From assembly GCA_947304475.1 (NCBI GenBank), contig CAMZBE010000028.1:1-9625 (forward strand): a stretch of DNA of 9,625 bases, written 5' to 3'. Under the pieces are notes generated by a model that had not been told where the DNA came from, made no database searches, and saw nothing but the letters and a program-made list of their open reading frames with translations. Within the stretch, counting starts at the first letter, position 1. Each line of letters opens with the position of its first letter. Made by a program: the position numbers and the translations under genes. Positions 1-7,076 of this stretch are shown piece by piece. The DNA comes from an uncultured Clostridia bacterium (lineage in GTDB: Bacteria > Bacillota > Clostridia > Oscillospirales > CAG-272).

Positions 1-6
1 AGCAGC

Positions 7-51
7 TCCAAACAACCCCAAGATCTGAAAAGGTCTTGGGGCTTTGGTTTT
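7..51. repeat. 45-bp stem-loop repeat, copy A
   Basis: This copy matches a second one at 6871-6915 in the same orientation, at 40 of 45 positions; the first 19 bases are identical. It folds into a hairpin. The inner stem is CCCCAAGATC against GGTCTTGGGG with one wobble pair and loop TGAAAA, and an outer CCAAA/TTTGG stem lies beyond a small internal loop. On the plus strand it is followed by TTTT; on the minus strand by TTGTTTGG. Both copies lie downstream of a minus-strand gene, so it may be a duplicated transcription terminator or a small dispersed intergenic repeat. The sequence alone does not decide between these. Confidence 0.7.
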
Positions 52-60
52 GATAAGTAA

Positions 61-95
61 AAGAGGGAAGTGCCCGAGCGGGCGCTTCCCTTTTT
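61..95 (-). terminator. Intrinsic terminator at the end of the blaI-blaR1-LRR operon
   Basis: The arms at 65-76 and 79-90 pair over 12 bp with one T-G wobble, and the flanking A and T tracts extend the pairing. On the minus strand the GC-rich stem is followed by TCTTTTACTT; on the plus strand by TTTTT, so it could work in both directions. It starts 24 bp beyond the stop codon of the leucine-rich repeat lipoprotein gene, which is where an operon terminator is expected. Confidence 0.85.
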
Positions 96-118
96 GACGC
101 GGCGGAAAGAAAACGGGC

Positions 119-3100
119 TCAATCCCAGAGGACGGGAAGACCGTTCTCGTCATAGTGCCAGTATCCGGCGGAGGTGGGCCGGGTTTCGGAGTAGAGGTAG
201 GAAACGAACCGATCGGCGGGGACCCGCGAGGAGAGCGCAGAACGGATCGTCTCCAGATTGGAATCCGACACGAAATAGAAGGCGGCGGGCAAAGACGCGC
301 TTTCGATCTTCGTGACGCTCTCGGGGACCACCAGCGTCTTAATCGCCGGGCAGGAGTTGAACGCGTTTTGCCCGAGAACCGTGCTCCCGTTCCCGAGAAC
401 CACGGTTTCGAGACTATCGCAGTACCATGCCAGCGCATCGGTCGCTTTCACCGGCGCGTTCACGATCAAGACTTTCAAACTGTCACAATTAAAGACGACG
501 CCGTTTTTGAGAGTAGTCACCCCTTCCGGGATCGTCAGCGTTTCGAGTGCAGAGCAATTCATGAACGAACTGTTCAGTTCGCGAAGCGAAGAAGGCAGCA
601 CGACCGTTTTCAGCGCGGTACAGTTTATGAAAGCGCCTGCGTTGATTTTGGTGACTCCTTCCGGAACAACGACTTCAACCAGATCCGCGCAGTTTGAGAA
701 GGCGTTTTCGCCGATCTCCGCAACGGTTGCGGGTATCTCGAGTTTTCCCGAAAGACCGGACGACGCGCGGATCAGACTGCCGTTCAGGATGAACAGTCCG
801 TTTTCATCATAGAAGGAACCGTTCCGATACCAAGGGGTATTGATGAACCTGTCGAGCGGAAACGACTTCAAAGTGCTCGGGAAATCGATCTCTTCAACCG
901 TCTTGATCAGTTCCGAATAAATGCTGTTGTCGGTCAATCCGGTGATTCCTTCCGAAATCGTCAAGCGGCGGAAGAACGCAAGATACTGCGTCTCAATGAT
1001 CGAAAACTGATGATTGAAAACGCCGTTCCCGTAGATCGTCAGTGTCAGATCCGAATCGATATAGAATCCGCCGACGCTGACTTTTTTCGAATAGATGGTT
1101 TTCACGATCCGTTGATCGGAGCAAACGACCGTGCAGACGTCGAAGAACGAATCGCCGATCCCCTCGACCGAAGCCCACTCGTCCGCTGTTCCCGGATAGT
1201 TGACGAGGAAGACCGTCCGTCTTTTCGCCGCGCCGGAATTGTATTGGTTTTTCGGATAGTAGAAATCCGACGCGACTTCACGAAGCCCGTCTCCGAGCGT
1301 TACGGTCGTCAACTGATCGCACCCGTAGACCACCCGGGACGGGATGATCTCCAGTTGATCGGGGAAAACGATCTCGGTGAGCGACGTGCAGCCCTCGAAC
1401 GCCGATTCGCCGAGCGAGGTGAGTCCGGCGGGAAGAGTGACACGCTGCAACCTCGTGCACCCTTGGAACGCCGACGGAGAGATCGTTTTCAGCCCTGCGG
1501 GGAAATGCACTTCCCGGAAGACCGTGCAATCCCGGAAAGCGCCGGTCGCGATCATCGTCACGTTGTCGGGGATCTCCACGATCGAGTCGATAAAGTCGTT
1601 TTCCACGTACAGGAGCGTCGTCCCGAAGAAATGCATTCCACTCTCCACGGTTTCAAACCGAGCGGGGAAATCGGTACGATCCCGGACCGCGAGCCCGGCG
1701 GTCCCGGACAGGTCGGTCAGAGCGGTACAGCCGTAGAAGGCGTACCCCGTCGTCGAGACCGCCCCGTCGCCGAAGTTCGCCGCCGAAACGGAGGTGCATT
1801 CCCGGAACGCGGAGGTTCCGATCGCAAGCGTCGGGGACGAGAAGGAAACGGACGTAAGTCCCGAATTCCTAAACGCCTCTTCTCCGACCGATTCGAGCGA
1901 CGCGGGAAACGTGATTTCACGAAGGGCGGTGCAGCCGTAAAACGCCTGTTTGGAAATGACGCGCAAACTTTCGGGAAGCGTGACCGACGTAAGGAGAGTA
2001 TTATCCTTGCAAAGTCCGGGCGCGATCACCTCGACGCCCTCGCCGATGATCAGCGTCGTCAGGGGGATATACTGCGTGTTCACTTCGAGCCCGGACGCCA
2101 GTATCGTAAGCGTCGAGACCGACGTACAGCCGCGGAGCGCCGAACTTTTCATCGTCGTCATCGACGCGGGCAGTGTCAGAGAAGTCAGGAGAGTACAACT
2201 CGAAAAGGCGTCGTCTCCGATATAAGAGAGCGTAGACGGGAAGTTCAGTTCCGCGATCAAGGGACAGCCGGCAAACATCTGATTTGCAATAGCGGTGACA
2301 CCTTCCCGGAGAATAACGGTTTCGAGTGCGGAGCAGTTCTCGAACACCTGATCCGCAAAGCGGGGATGCCCGCCGAGATCGACCGTTTTTAAGGACGCAC
2401 AGTTCGCGAACGCGTGGTGGTAGACGATCGCGGAGCAGTCAAGCGTCAGTGAGGTCAGCCCCGACCCCATGAACGCCCACTCCCCGATCGACGTCAGCGA
2501 GGACGGCAGGACGATCGAGGTGAGCCCTTTGCAGTTCCTGAACGCGCGCATTGCGATCTCGGTAAGCGTACTCGGAAGATTGACCTCCGACAGGACCGGG
2601 CTTTCGCTGAAAACGTCGCGTTCCAACCTGGTGATCCCCTCCGGCAGGACGACTTTCCGGAGTTTTGCGCATTGGTAGAAAGCCAATTCCCCGATCTCGG
2701 TGACCGTATCGGGAACGACGATTTCGGTAAACGAGGAACAACGCGCGAAACAGTAGGCGGGGATCTGCGTGATCCCTTCTGGGAAAACGAATTCAACGAG
2801 TTTCGTACATCCATCGAAGAGATTGATGGGGAGTTCCTTGATCCCGTTGGGGATCACAACCGACGTCAGCCCGGAACAACCGGCAAGACTGCCGATCTTG
2901 GTCATTTTGTCGTGATAGTGGATCTCGGTCAGCGCCTTGCAGCCTGCGAACGCGCCGTCGTCCTCGGTCACGGTGGCGGGATAGGTGAAGGATCTGATCG
3001 CGGTCCCGGCGAACGCCTGATAATTGAGTTTGGTAACGCCGGCGGGCAGAGTGACGGAGGAGAGCGAGGAACATCCGGAGAACAGATACCTGGGAAGGGA

Positions 3101-4315
3101 CGCGATCTTCTGCGGGATCTCGACCGATCTCAGCGACGAACAGCCGGCGAACGACTCTTCGTTCAGCAAGGTAAGAGAGCCGGGAAGATCGAGCGACGCG
3201 AGTTTTGCGCAGCCCTTGAACGCCCGATATCCGATCGTGGAAACGCTGTCGTGGAAAGTGAAGTTCGTGAGTTGCTTACACAGTTCAAACGCACTTTCGG
3301 GGATGGTCTTCACCCCCGCCGGGACGGTGAAGGACGTGATCGCTGTGTTGTAAAACGAGAATTTTCCGATCGAGGTCACCGACGGTGAGAACTCGATTTT
3401 GCTCAGTTTAACGCAGTTCTTGAAAAAGTTCGCGGGGATCTTCGTGATCCGTTCGTCAAGCGTAACGGTGGTCAGCGTATCGCAACCCGAAAGCGTGACG
3501 CCGTCCGGGAGCGAGGAACCGACGACGTGCAGGGTGGTAAACGTGGACGGATACCCCCCGTAGGCGGACGACTCGAAGAACAACGGTTCCAGAGAATATT
3601 TCATCGAGATCGTCGCGATCGTCAGCGTTTCCAGATTGGTCAGCAGATTGAATTCCCCGAGCGGGATAGAGACGCACCCGTCGGGTATCGTGAGCGAACG
3701 GACTTTGCTTAATCTGCTGTCGGTGCGATCGTCAACGCCGAAACCGGAGACGACCTGACCGTATTCATTGACGGCGGGAACGACGAGGTCGGTATCCTTG
3801 CAGGTCCCGAAGCCCGAGACAACGGTCGTACCGTCGGCAATAGTCCTGTATTCCAATCCAACCGAAAAATCGACGGGATCGGTCGGATCGCGGTATTCGG
3901 TCAGCCCGCATCCCGTACAGCGGTAGATCGTATAGCCGCCCTCGCTGTGTGTCGGAGCGACGACGACGCTTTTCCGATAATCGTGGATCGTTCCGCGCTC
4001 GTCGGTCTCGTCCGAATAGGAGTAACCGCATACCGTGCAGGTGTGCTTGATCGTTTGATTGGCGTTGCAGGCGGCGTCGACTTTTTCGTCGGTAAACGAA
4101 TGCCCGATGCCCTCGGTATACTGATCGGTATAGGAATATCCGCAGACCGTGCAGACGTGAAGCGTATAGCCGTCGGTACAGGATGGCGGAACGACCGTCT
4201 CCTTAAACGAATGCACGTGCTCCCCGTCCTTCTCGCAGGAGGCAAAGCAAAACAGGGCAAAAATAAGCGTGAGTAAAAGAAGAATGCCGGATCCTGTTTT
4301 CAGATATGTTTTCAT
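119..4315 (-). CDS. BspA-type leucine-rich repeat surface lipoprotein (1398 aa)
   Basis: Probable cell-surface lipoprotein for adhesion or protein binding. Residues 1-27 form a lipoprotein signal peptide: Lys at 2 and 6, a hydrophobic core at 11-25, and lipobox FASC with Cys27. Residues 35-136 hold three Cys/His modules (H35-C46-C55-C58, H72-C83-C93-C96, H111-H123-C133-C136) that could bind metal or form disulfides. From about residue 205 to 1350 there are about 35 units of some 23 residues, of the pattern F-x-x-C-x-x-L-x-x-[IV]-x-[LF]-P, typical of LRR_5/BspA repeats. An island at about 1018-1203 is less regular and contains an NYPGTADEW linker. The protein ends with WHYDENGLPVLWD; I see no LPXTG anchor, so anchoring is by lipid. 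The ATG follows AAAAGGA by 8 nt and starts 14 bp after the blaR1-like stop, so the gene is very likely co-transcribed and under the BlaI-type repressor. Family assignment is firm; ligand and role are unknown. Confidence 0.93.
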   Translation of the reverse strand: MKTYLKTGSGILLLLTLIFALFCFASCEKDGEHVHSFKETVVPPSCTDGYTLHVCTVCGYSYTDQYTEGIGHSFTDEKVDAACNANQTIKHTCTVCGYSYSDETDERGTIHDYRKSVVVAPTHSEGGYTIYRCTGCGLTEYRDPTDPVDFSVGLEYRTIADGTTVVSGFGTCKDTDLVVPAVNEYGQVVSGFGVDDRTDSRLSKVRSLTIPDGCVSIPLGEFNLLTNLETLTIATISMKYSLEPLFFESSAYGGYPSTFTTLHVVGSSLPDGVTLSGCDTLTTVTLDERITKIPANFFKNCVKLSKIEFSPSVTSIGKFSFYNTAITSFTVPAGVKTIPESAFELCKQLTNFTFHDSVSTIGYRAFKGCAKLASLDLPGSLTLLNEESFAGCSSLRSVEIPQKIASLPRYLFSGCSSLSSVTLPAGVTKLNYQAFAGTAIRSFTYPATVTEDDGAFAGCKALTEIHYHDKMTKIGSLAGCSGLTSVVIPNGIKELPINLFDGCTKLVEFVFPEGITQIPAYCFARCSSFTEIVVPDTVTEIGELAFYQCAKLRKVVLPEGITRLERDVFSESPVLSEVNLPSTLTEIAMRAFRNCKGLTSIVLPSSLTSIGEWAFMGSGLTSLTLDCSAIVYHHAFANCASLKTVDLGGHPRFADQVFENCSALETVILREGVTAIANQMFAGCPLIAELNFPSTLSYIGDDAFSSCTLLTSLTLPASMTTMKSSALRGCTSVSTLTILASGLEVNTQYIPLTTLIIGEGVEVIAPGLCKDNTLLTSVTLPESLRVISKQAFYGCTALREITFPASLESVGEEAFRNSGLTSVSFSSPTLAIGTSAFRECTSVSAANFGDGAVSTTGYAFYGCTALTDLSGTAGLAVRDRTDFPARFETVESGMHFFGTTLLYVENDFIDSIVEIPDNVTMIATGAFRDCTVFREVHFPAGLKTISPSAFQGCTRLQRVTLPAGLTSLGESAFEGCTSLTEIVFPDQLEIIPSRVVYGCDQLTTVTLGDGLREVASDFYYPKNQYNSGAAKRRTVFLVNYPGTADEWASVEGIGDSFFDVCTVVCSDQRIVKTIYSKKVSVGGFYIDSDLTLTIYGNGVFNHQFSIIETQYLAFFRRLTISEGITGLTDNSIYSELIKTVEEIDFPSTLKSFPLDRFINTPWYRNGSFYDENGLFILNGSLIRASSGLSGKLEIPATVAEIGENAFSNCADLVEVVVPEGVTKINAGAFINCTALKTVVLPSSLRELNSSFMNCSALETLTIPEGVTTLKNGVVFNCDSLKVLIVNAPVKATDALAWYCDSLETVVLGNGSTVLGQNAFNSCPAIKTLVVPESVTKIESASLPAAFYFVSDSNLETIRSALSSRVPADRFVSYLYSETRPTSAGYWHYDENGLPVLWD

Positions 4316-4323
4316 CTTTGATT

Positions 4324-4330
4324 TCCTTTT
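4324..4330 (-). promoter_or_regulatory. Ribosome binding site of the LRR lipoprotein gene
   Basis: AAAAGGA on the minus strand lies 8 nt before the ATG at 4315 and shares its first base with the TGA stop of the upstream protease gene. The tight fit supports this start and translational coupling within one transcript. Confidence 0.8.
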
Positions 4331-6213
4331 CAGTTACTTGCGTGATAAAGTGTGTCGATCTCCCCGCCGAAGACCGTTCTCCATTGTTCCCAGGTCCCGG
4401 GAAAGTCAATCTGTTTCAAAGCGTAGCACGCCTCGAAAGCGCTCCGGTCGACCAAGGCGGACGGGACCGAGCCGAGGCGGATCGTTTCCAGACGGTAGCA
4501 GTAACGAAACGCGCCCGCGCCGATACGGCAAACCGATCCGGGAAGCGTCAGAGATTGCAACGACGTGCAGAACGAGAACGCGTTGACGCCGATCTCGCAT
4601 ACGGGTTTTCCGTTGATATAGGCGGGGACCGTTACGTCGGTTCCGTTTCCCCGGTACCCGGTTACGGTAAGACCGCCGCCGCGCTCGGAGACGGTAAAAT
4701 CGCCGGCGGTACTCTCGCCGCGCCACGCGGCGTAGAGCGTACAGTTATTTTCGGTGGGAACGGTCTTTGCCGGGCTGGTCAGTCCCGCGTCGCAATACCA
4801 TCCGGCAAATATCTCTTCCCCGCGTGTCGGGACGGGCAACGTCTGTTCCACCGTATAACGGTTCTCGGTCCCGGCGGGAAGCGTCCCGCCGTTGGTTTCA
4901 AACCGGACCGAATAGACGATCGGGGAGTATCGCGGCTCGAAACTGACCGAAACCGATCCGTCCTTCCCGCGTCCGGAAGTGACCTCCCACCCGGTAAAGC
5001 GATAGCCGCTGCGTTCAGGCGCTTCCAGGTTATCCGCCAAATTCTTGACGTGCTTTGCGTCGAGTTCGTTGGAATCAATCTTCAAAACCGTTCCGCCGGA
5101 ACTGCTGTGCGCACAGCCGACGACGGCGGCGGAAGCGACGAGAAGCAGGCACAGAAGCGCCGCAAGCGCAATCCCGCTTCGGCGCGGCTGCGGATCGAGC
5201 AGTTCACGGAAACGCTTTACCCGGTCGCTCTGTCCGGAGAAACCCGCGCTGAGTCCGATCGGCGTGCGCAGGTTCTCCCGCATAACGGAAAAGATGGTCT
5301 GACCGTACGTACAGCGTCCGTCAGCGTCAAGCCCGTTTAGAACCGCCTCGTCACAGGCAAGTTCGGTTTCCGCCTGCCCCCGACGGGCAAAGAGCCACAC
5401 CAACGGGTTCCACCAGAAACAGCAGACGTCGACGAACAGGATCCGTCTGATCCAGAGATCACGGCGGCGATAGTGGTTCAATTCGTGCCTGAAGACCATG
5501 GCGAGCGCCTCCGGCGAAAGGTCGGTTTTACCGATGACAATCGCGGGGCGGAACAGTCCGCACAAATGCGGAACGACGCTTGCTTGCGCGATCAGAAGAC
5601 GAGGGCGAGAGACGCCCGAAAGATCCCGGCACACCGCTTCATAGATCCGGAGCGTTTCGCCCTGCGCCGGCATCGCGTCCCGGCGGATCTTACGCGAGGC
5701 GGAGTACTGCGGGAAGAAGAGCAGGCAAAAAGCGATAAGAGCGCCGCCGCTCCAGACGGCTGAAACGAGATACGGAAGGATCCCGAAAAAGTCGGTTTTC
5801 TTCGTTTCTCCCATGCTCCCCGTCGGTGCGGTCGCGATCGGATCGGCAGTTTCGCGTTCCGATCCGGCTACATCGTTTCTCTTTTGCTCCGCTTGCTCTG
5901 CTTCAAGCGGAACGGTCGTGTCGGCGTCGGTCGGAACCGTCGCTTCAACCTCCCCCTCGGTCGCAGTCCGGTGCGTCTCGCCCTCTACCGCTGTTACCGT
6001 CGTTTCCCGTGACAGGGAATACGGGATCAGCGCGGGAAAGAAGAACCCGGTCGGGATCAGGATCCGGAGCGCGCACGCCGTCAGAATCAGGCAGCAGACC
6101 GCGTGGCGGATCCGCTTTCCGAACAAGCGGAGCGCAAGAAGAACAAGCCCACTCAACACGACCGACGAAGCGGCAAACAGTGTCAGAACGGACAGTAAAA
6201 ACGTTCCGTTCAT
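4330..6213 (-). CDS. BlaR1-type M56 membrane metalloprotease with InlB-repeat and LRR sensor domain (627 aa)
   Basis: In the BlaR1/MecR1 family, an external signal activates a cytoplasm-facing zinc protease that relieves repression by BlaI. Predicted membrane helices lie at about 4-31, 37-56, 143-167 and 347-366. The zinc site is H243-E244-L-N-H247 followed by YRRRDLW, and the ELACDEAVL motif (E284) supplies the likely third ligand, so the protease looks intact. The loop at about 70-140 between helices 2 and 3 is unusually long, Thr/Glu-rich and low in complexity. The part after helix 4 is not a penicillin-binding domain: about 432-497 is a Listeria-Bacteroides (InlB B) repeat ending in YAAW, and about 513-606 has BspA-like leucine-rich repeats ending in an FPGTWEQW linker. 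The ATG overlaps the repressor stop (ATGA), and AAAGGAG lies 7 nt upstream. The external ligand is unknown; a beta-lactam sensor role is not supported. Confidence 0.92.
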   Translation of the reverse strand: MNGTFLLSVLTLFAASSVVLSGLVLLALRLFGKRIRHAVCCLILTACALRILIPTGFFFPALIPYSLSRETTVTAVEGETHRTATEGEVEATVPTDADTTVPLEAEQAEQKRNDVAGSERETADPIATAPTGSMGETKKTDFFGILPYLVSAVWSGGALIAFCLLFFPQYSASRKIRRDAMPAQGETLRIYEAVCRDLSGVSRPRLLIAQASVVPHLCGLFRPAIVIGKTDLSPEALAMVFRHELNHYRRRDLWIRRILFVDVCCFWWNPLVWLFARRGQAETELACDEAVLNGLDADGRCTYGQTIFSVMRENLRTPIGLSAGFSGQSDRVKRFRELLDPQPRRSGIALAALLCLLLVASAAVVGCAHSSSGGTVLKIDSNELDAKHVKNLADNLEAPERSGYRFTGWEVTSGRGKDGSVSVSFEPRYSPIVYSVRFETNGGTLPAGTENRYTVEQTLPVPTRGEEIFAGWYCDAGLTSPAKTVPTENNCTLYAAWRGESTAGDFTVSERGGGLTVTGYRGNGTDVTVPAYINGKPVCEIGVNAFSFCTSLQSLTLPGSVCRIGAGAFRYCYRLETIRLGSVPSALVDRSAFEACYALKQIDFPGTWEQWRTVFGGEIDTLYHASN

Positions 6214-6662
6214 ACCGGCTCTCCTTTATTGTTTCCGTCGGGACACGCCGTTTCCCCGTCGCTCGGCGGCGTCGCCGCGCAGGCGCACTTTTCCCTCGCA
6301 GCCCGCAGAAGCGCGTCAATCTCGTCGAGTTCGCTCTCGGTGACTCGTCCGGTGTTAATCAGCCCCGCCATCAGCGAAACCGGAGAGCAGTCGCTCAAGC
6401 GCTCGATCAGTCCGCGCGTTTCCATCGCGGCGTATTCCTCTTTCGTGATCTTCGGGGTGCAGTAGCGAAGTCTCTTTTCCGAGGTAATCCGGACCATTTC
6501 CTTCTCCTCCAGACGTGTCAGAATCGTCTGGAGCGTGGAGATGCTCCACGCGTGCGTCCGGTTGACTTGCTCCAACAGGACGACGGGACGAACGGGCTCC
6601 CGGTTTTCCCACAATGCCAACATAGTCTCGAGTTCCGCGGGCGATAATCTAGAAAGTTTCAT
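6210..6662 (-). CDS. blaI: BlaI/MecI/CopY-family transcriptional repressor (150 aa)
   Basis: Winged-helix repressor of the penicillinase-repressor family, which dimerises on an operator and is inactivated when the cognate BlaR1-type protease is triggered. Family signs are LSPAELETMLALW near the N-terminus, the recognition region WSISTLQTILTRLEEKEMV, the wing RLRYCTPKITKEEY, and a C-terminal dimerisation part with TESELDEIDALL. The Cys- and Pro-containing tail after about residue 130 is not typical. Length fits the family (about 120-150). I chose the ATG at 6662 over the in-frame ATG at 6680 because GGAGG lies 7 nt before it; the upstream ATG would start within the leader and add only six residues. 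It is the first gene of a three-gene operon and probably represses its own promoter. The symbol is by family only, as no beta-lactamase gene is present. Confidence 0.93.
   Translation of the reverse strand: MKLSRLSPAELETMLALWENREPVRPVVLLEQVNRTHAWSISTLQTILTRLEEKEMVRITSEKRLRYCTPKITKEEYAAMETRGLIERLSDCSPVSLMAGLINTGRVTESELDEIDALLRAAREKCACAATPPSDGETACPDGNNKGEPV
6221..6227 (-). promoter_or_regulatory. Ribosome binding site of the blaR1-like gene
   Basis: AAAGGAG on the minus strand lies inside the last codons of the repressor gene, 7 nt before the ATG at 6213. With the ATGA overlap it indicates translational coupling of repressor and protease. Confidence 0.85.
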
Positions 6663-6669
6663 AGATGCG

Positions 6670-6674
6670 CCTCC
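6670..6674 (-). promoter_or_regulatory. Ribosome binding site that fixes the blaI start
   Basis: GGAGG on the minus strand sits 7 nt before the ATG at 6662. It falls between the two candidate start codons and therefore favours the downstream one. Confidence 0.85.
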
Positions 6675-6678
6675 GTTC

Positions 6679-6692
6679 ATTTACATTTTGTC
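6679..6692 (-). promoter_or_regulatory. Putative BlaI-type operator, promoter-proximal box
   Basis: The minus-strand sequence GACAAAATGTAAAT matches the box at 6717-6730 at 12 of 14 positions, with arms ACA-N3-TGT. It lies just downstream of the predicted transcription start and just before the ribosome binding site. The TGTA half-site is in line with the TACA/TGTA half-sites known for BlaI/MecI/CopY repressors; the second arm is imperfect. Binding is inferred. Confidence 0.6.
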
Positions 6693-6703
6693 GTTGTGAG
6701 TCC

Positions 6704-6732
6704 ATTATACCATTCCGTTTACACTTTGTCAA
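6704..6732 (-). promoter_or_regulatory. Sigma-A promoter of the blaI-blaR1-LRR operon
   Basis: On the minus strand a perfect -35 box TTGACA (6727-6732) and a perfect -10 box TATAAT (6704-6709) are separated by exactly 17 bp. Transcription would start near 6697, giving a leader of about 35 nt. Such a full-consensus promoter fits one held down by a repressor. Confidence 0.9.
6717..6730 (-). promoter_or_regulatory. Putative BlaI-type operator, box overlapping -35
   Basis: The minus-strand sequence GACAAAGTGTAAAC covers four bases of the -35 box and enters the spacer. A repressor bound here would block polymerase. It is a direct repeat of the proximal box, 38 bp apart start to start. Confidence 0.62.
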
Positions 6733-6827
6733 CGGGGTTTCGGGAAAAAACTGATTTTTTGGGGAGATGCCAACCGGTTCTTCACCGATGAATGAAAAAT
6801 CGCGCGAACAAGCCGCTGTTTTTCATA

Positions 6828-6849
6828 GCAGCGCCGCCGGCGCCGCTGC
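6828..6849. repeat. GC-rich imperfect palindrome
   Basis: Two 11-base arms meet without a loop and match as inverted repeats at 10 of 11 positions. No T tract follows on either strand, so it is not a typical terminator. Its role is unknown. Confidence 0.5.
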
Positions 6850-6870
6850 AATTCGAATCCGATCGGCAGG

Positions 6871-6915
6871 TCCAAACAACCCCAAGATCCAAAAAGGTTT
6901 CGGGGCGTTGGTTTT
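6871..6915. repeat. 45-bp stem-loop repeat, copy B
   Basis: Second copy of the element at 7-51, in the same orientation. The left arm is unchanged while the right arm differs at three positions, so pairing is weaker and uses G-T wobbles plus one A-C mismatch. It is followed by TTTTT on the plus strand. Like copy A it lies downstream of a minus-strand gene and close to another terminator-like hairpin. Confidence 0.68.
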
Positions 6916-6933
6916 TATTGAGGACTATGAAAA

Positions 6934-6959
6934 TGACCGCGCCAGAATCGGCGCGGTCA
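6934..6959 (-). terminator. Possible intrinsic terminator hairpin
   Basis: A perfect 10-bp GC-rich stem (6934-6943 with 6950-6959) has a 6-nt loop. On the minus strand it is followed by TTTTC, a short U tract. It could be a back-up terminator for the upstream lyase gene; the tract is weak. Confidence 0.5.
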
Positions 6960-7013
6960 ACGGTTTGCAATTTGAAAAGCAGGGAAGATCCGTCAAGCGG
7001 AGTCCATAGAACC

Positions 7014-7043
7014 GCAAAACGGCGAGCGCACTCGCCGTTTTGC
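7014..7043 (-). terminator. Intrinsic terminator downstream of the heparinase-family gene
   Basis: A perfect 13-bp stem (7014-7026 with 7031-7043) has a 4-nt loop, with AAAA on one side and TTTT on the other inside the stem, as in bidirectional terminators. It lies 68 bp beyond the lyase stop codon. Confidence 0.72.
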
Positions 7044-7076
7044 CAATTTCATTATCCCGACAATGAAGTTCTTTGC

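Noticed and set aside
1010..2392. Open frame of 460 codons on the plus strand opposite the LRR gene
   Set aside because: Its product is Arg/Asp/Glu-rich with no recognisable domain, and it mirrors the repeats and codon bias of the well-supported LRR gene on the other strand. No ribosome binding site or separate promoter is evident.
240..3700. Periodic pattern of about 69 bp that could suggest a CRISPR or DNA tandem repeat
   Set aside because: The period equals 23 codons of protein leucine-rich repeats. Units are diverged in DNA and lie in one open frame, with no identical repeats and spacers.
5113..5115. Lipobox-like VVGC (Cys367) in the protease
   Set aside because: It follows the fourth membrane helix in the middle of the protein, not an N-terminal signal peptide, so lipidation is unlikely.
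6678..6680. ATG at 6680 as start of the repressor
   Set aside because: The GGAGG that would drive translation lies downstream of it and is correctly placed for the ATG at 6662. The family also usually begins close to the LSPAE motif.
6849..6876. tRNA 3'-end-like piece containing ATTCGAATCC
   Set aside because: It resembles a T-loop, but the flanking bases do not form a T-stem or acceptor stem and no anticodon arm lies upstream. It is not a tRNA, and an attachment site is not supported.
6782..6970. 62-codon minus-strand frame in the intergenic region
   Set aside because: It runs through a palindrome, repeat copy B and a hairpin, has no clear ribosome binding site, and shows no familiar protein features.
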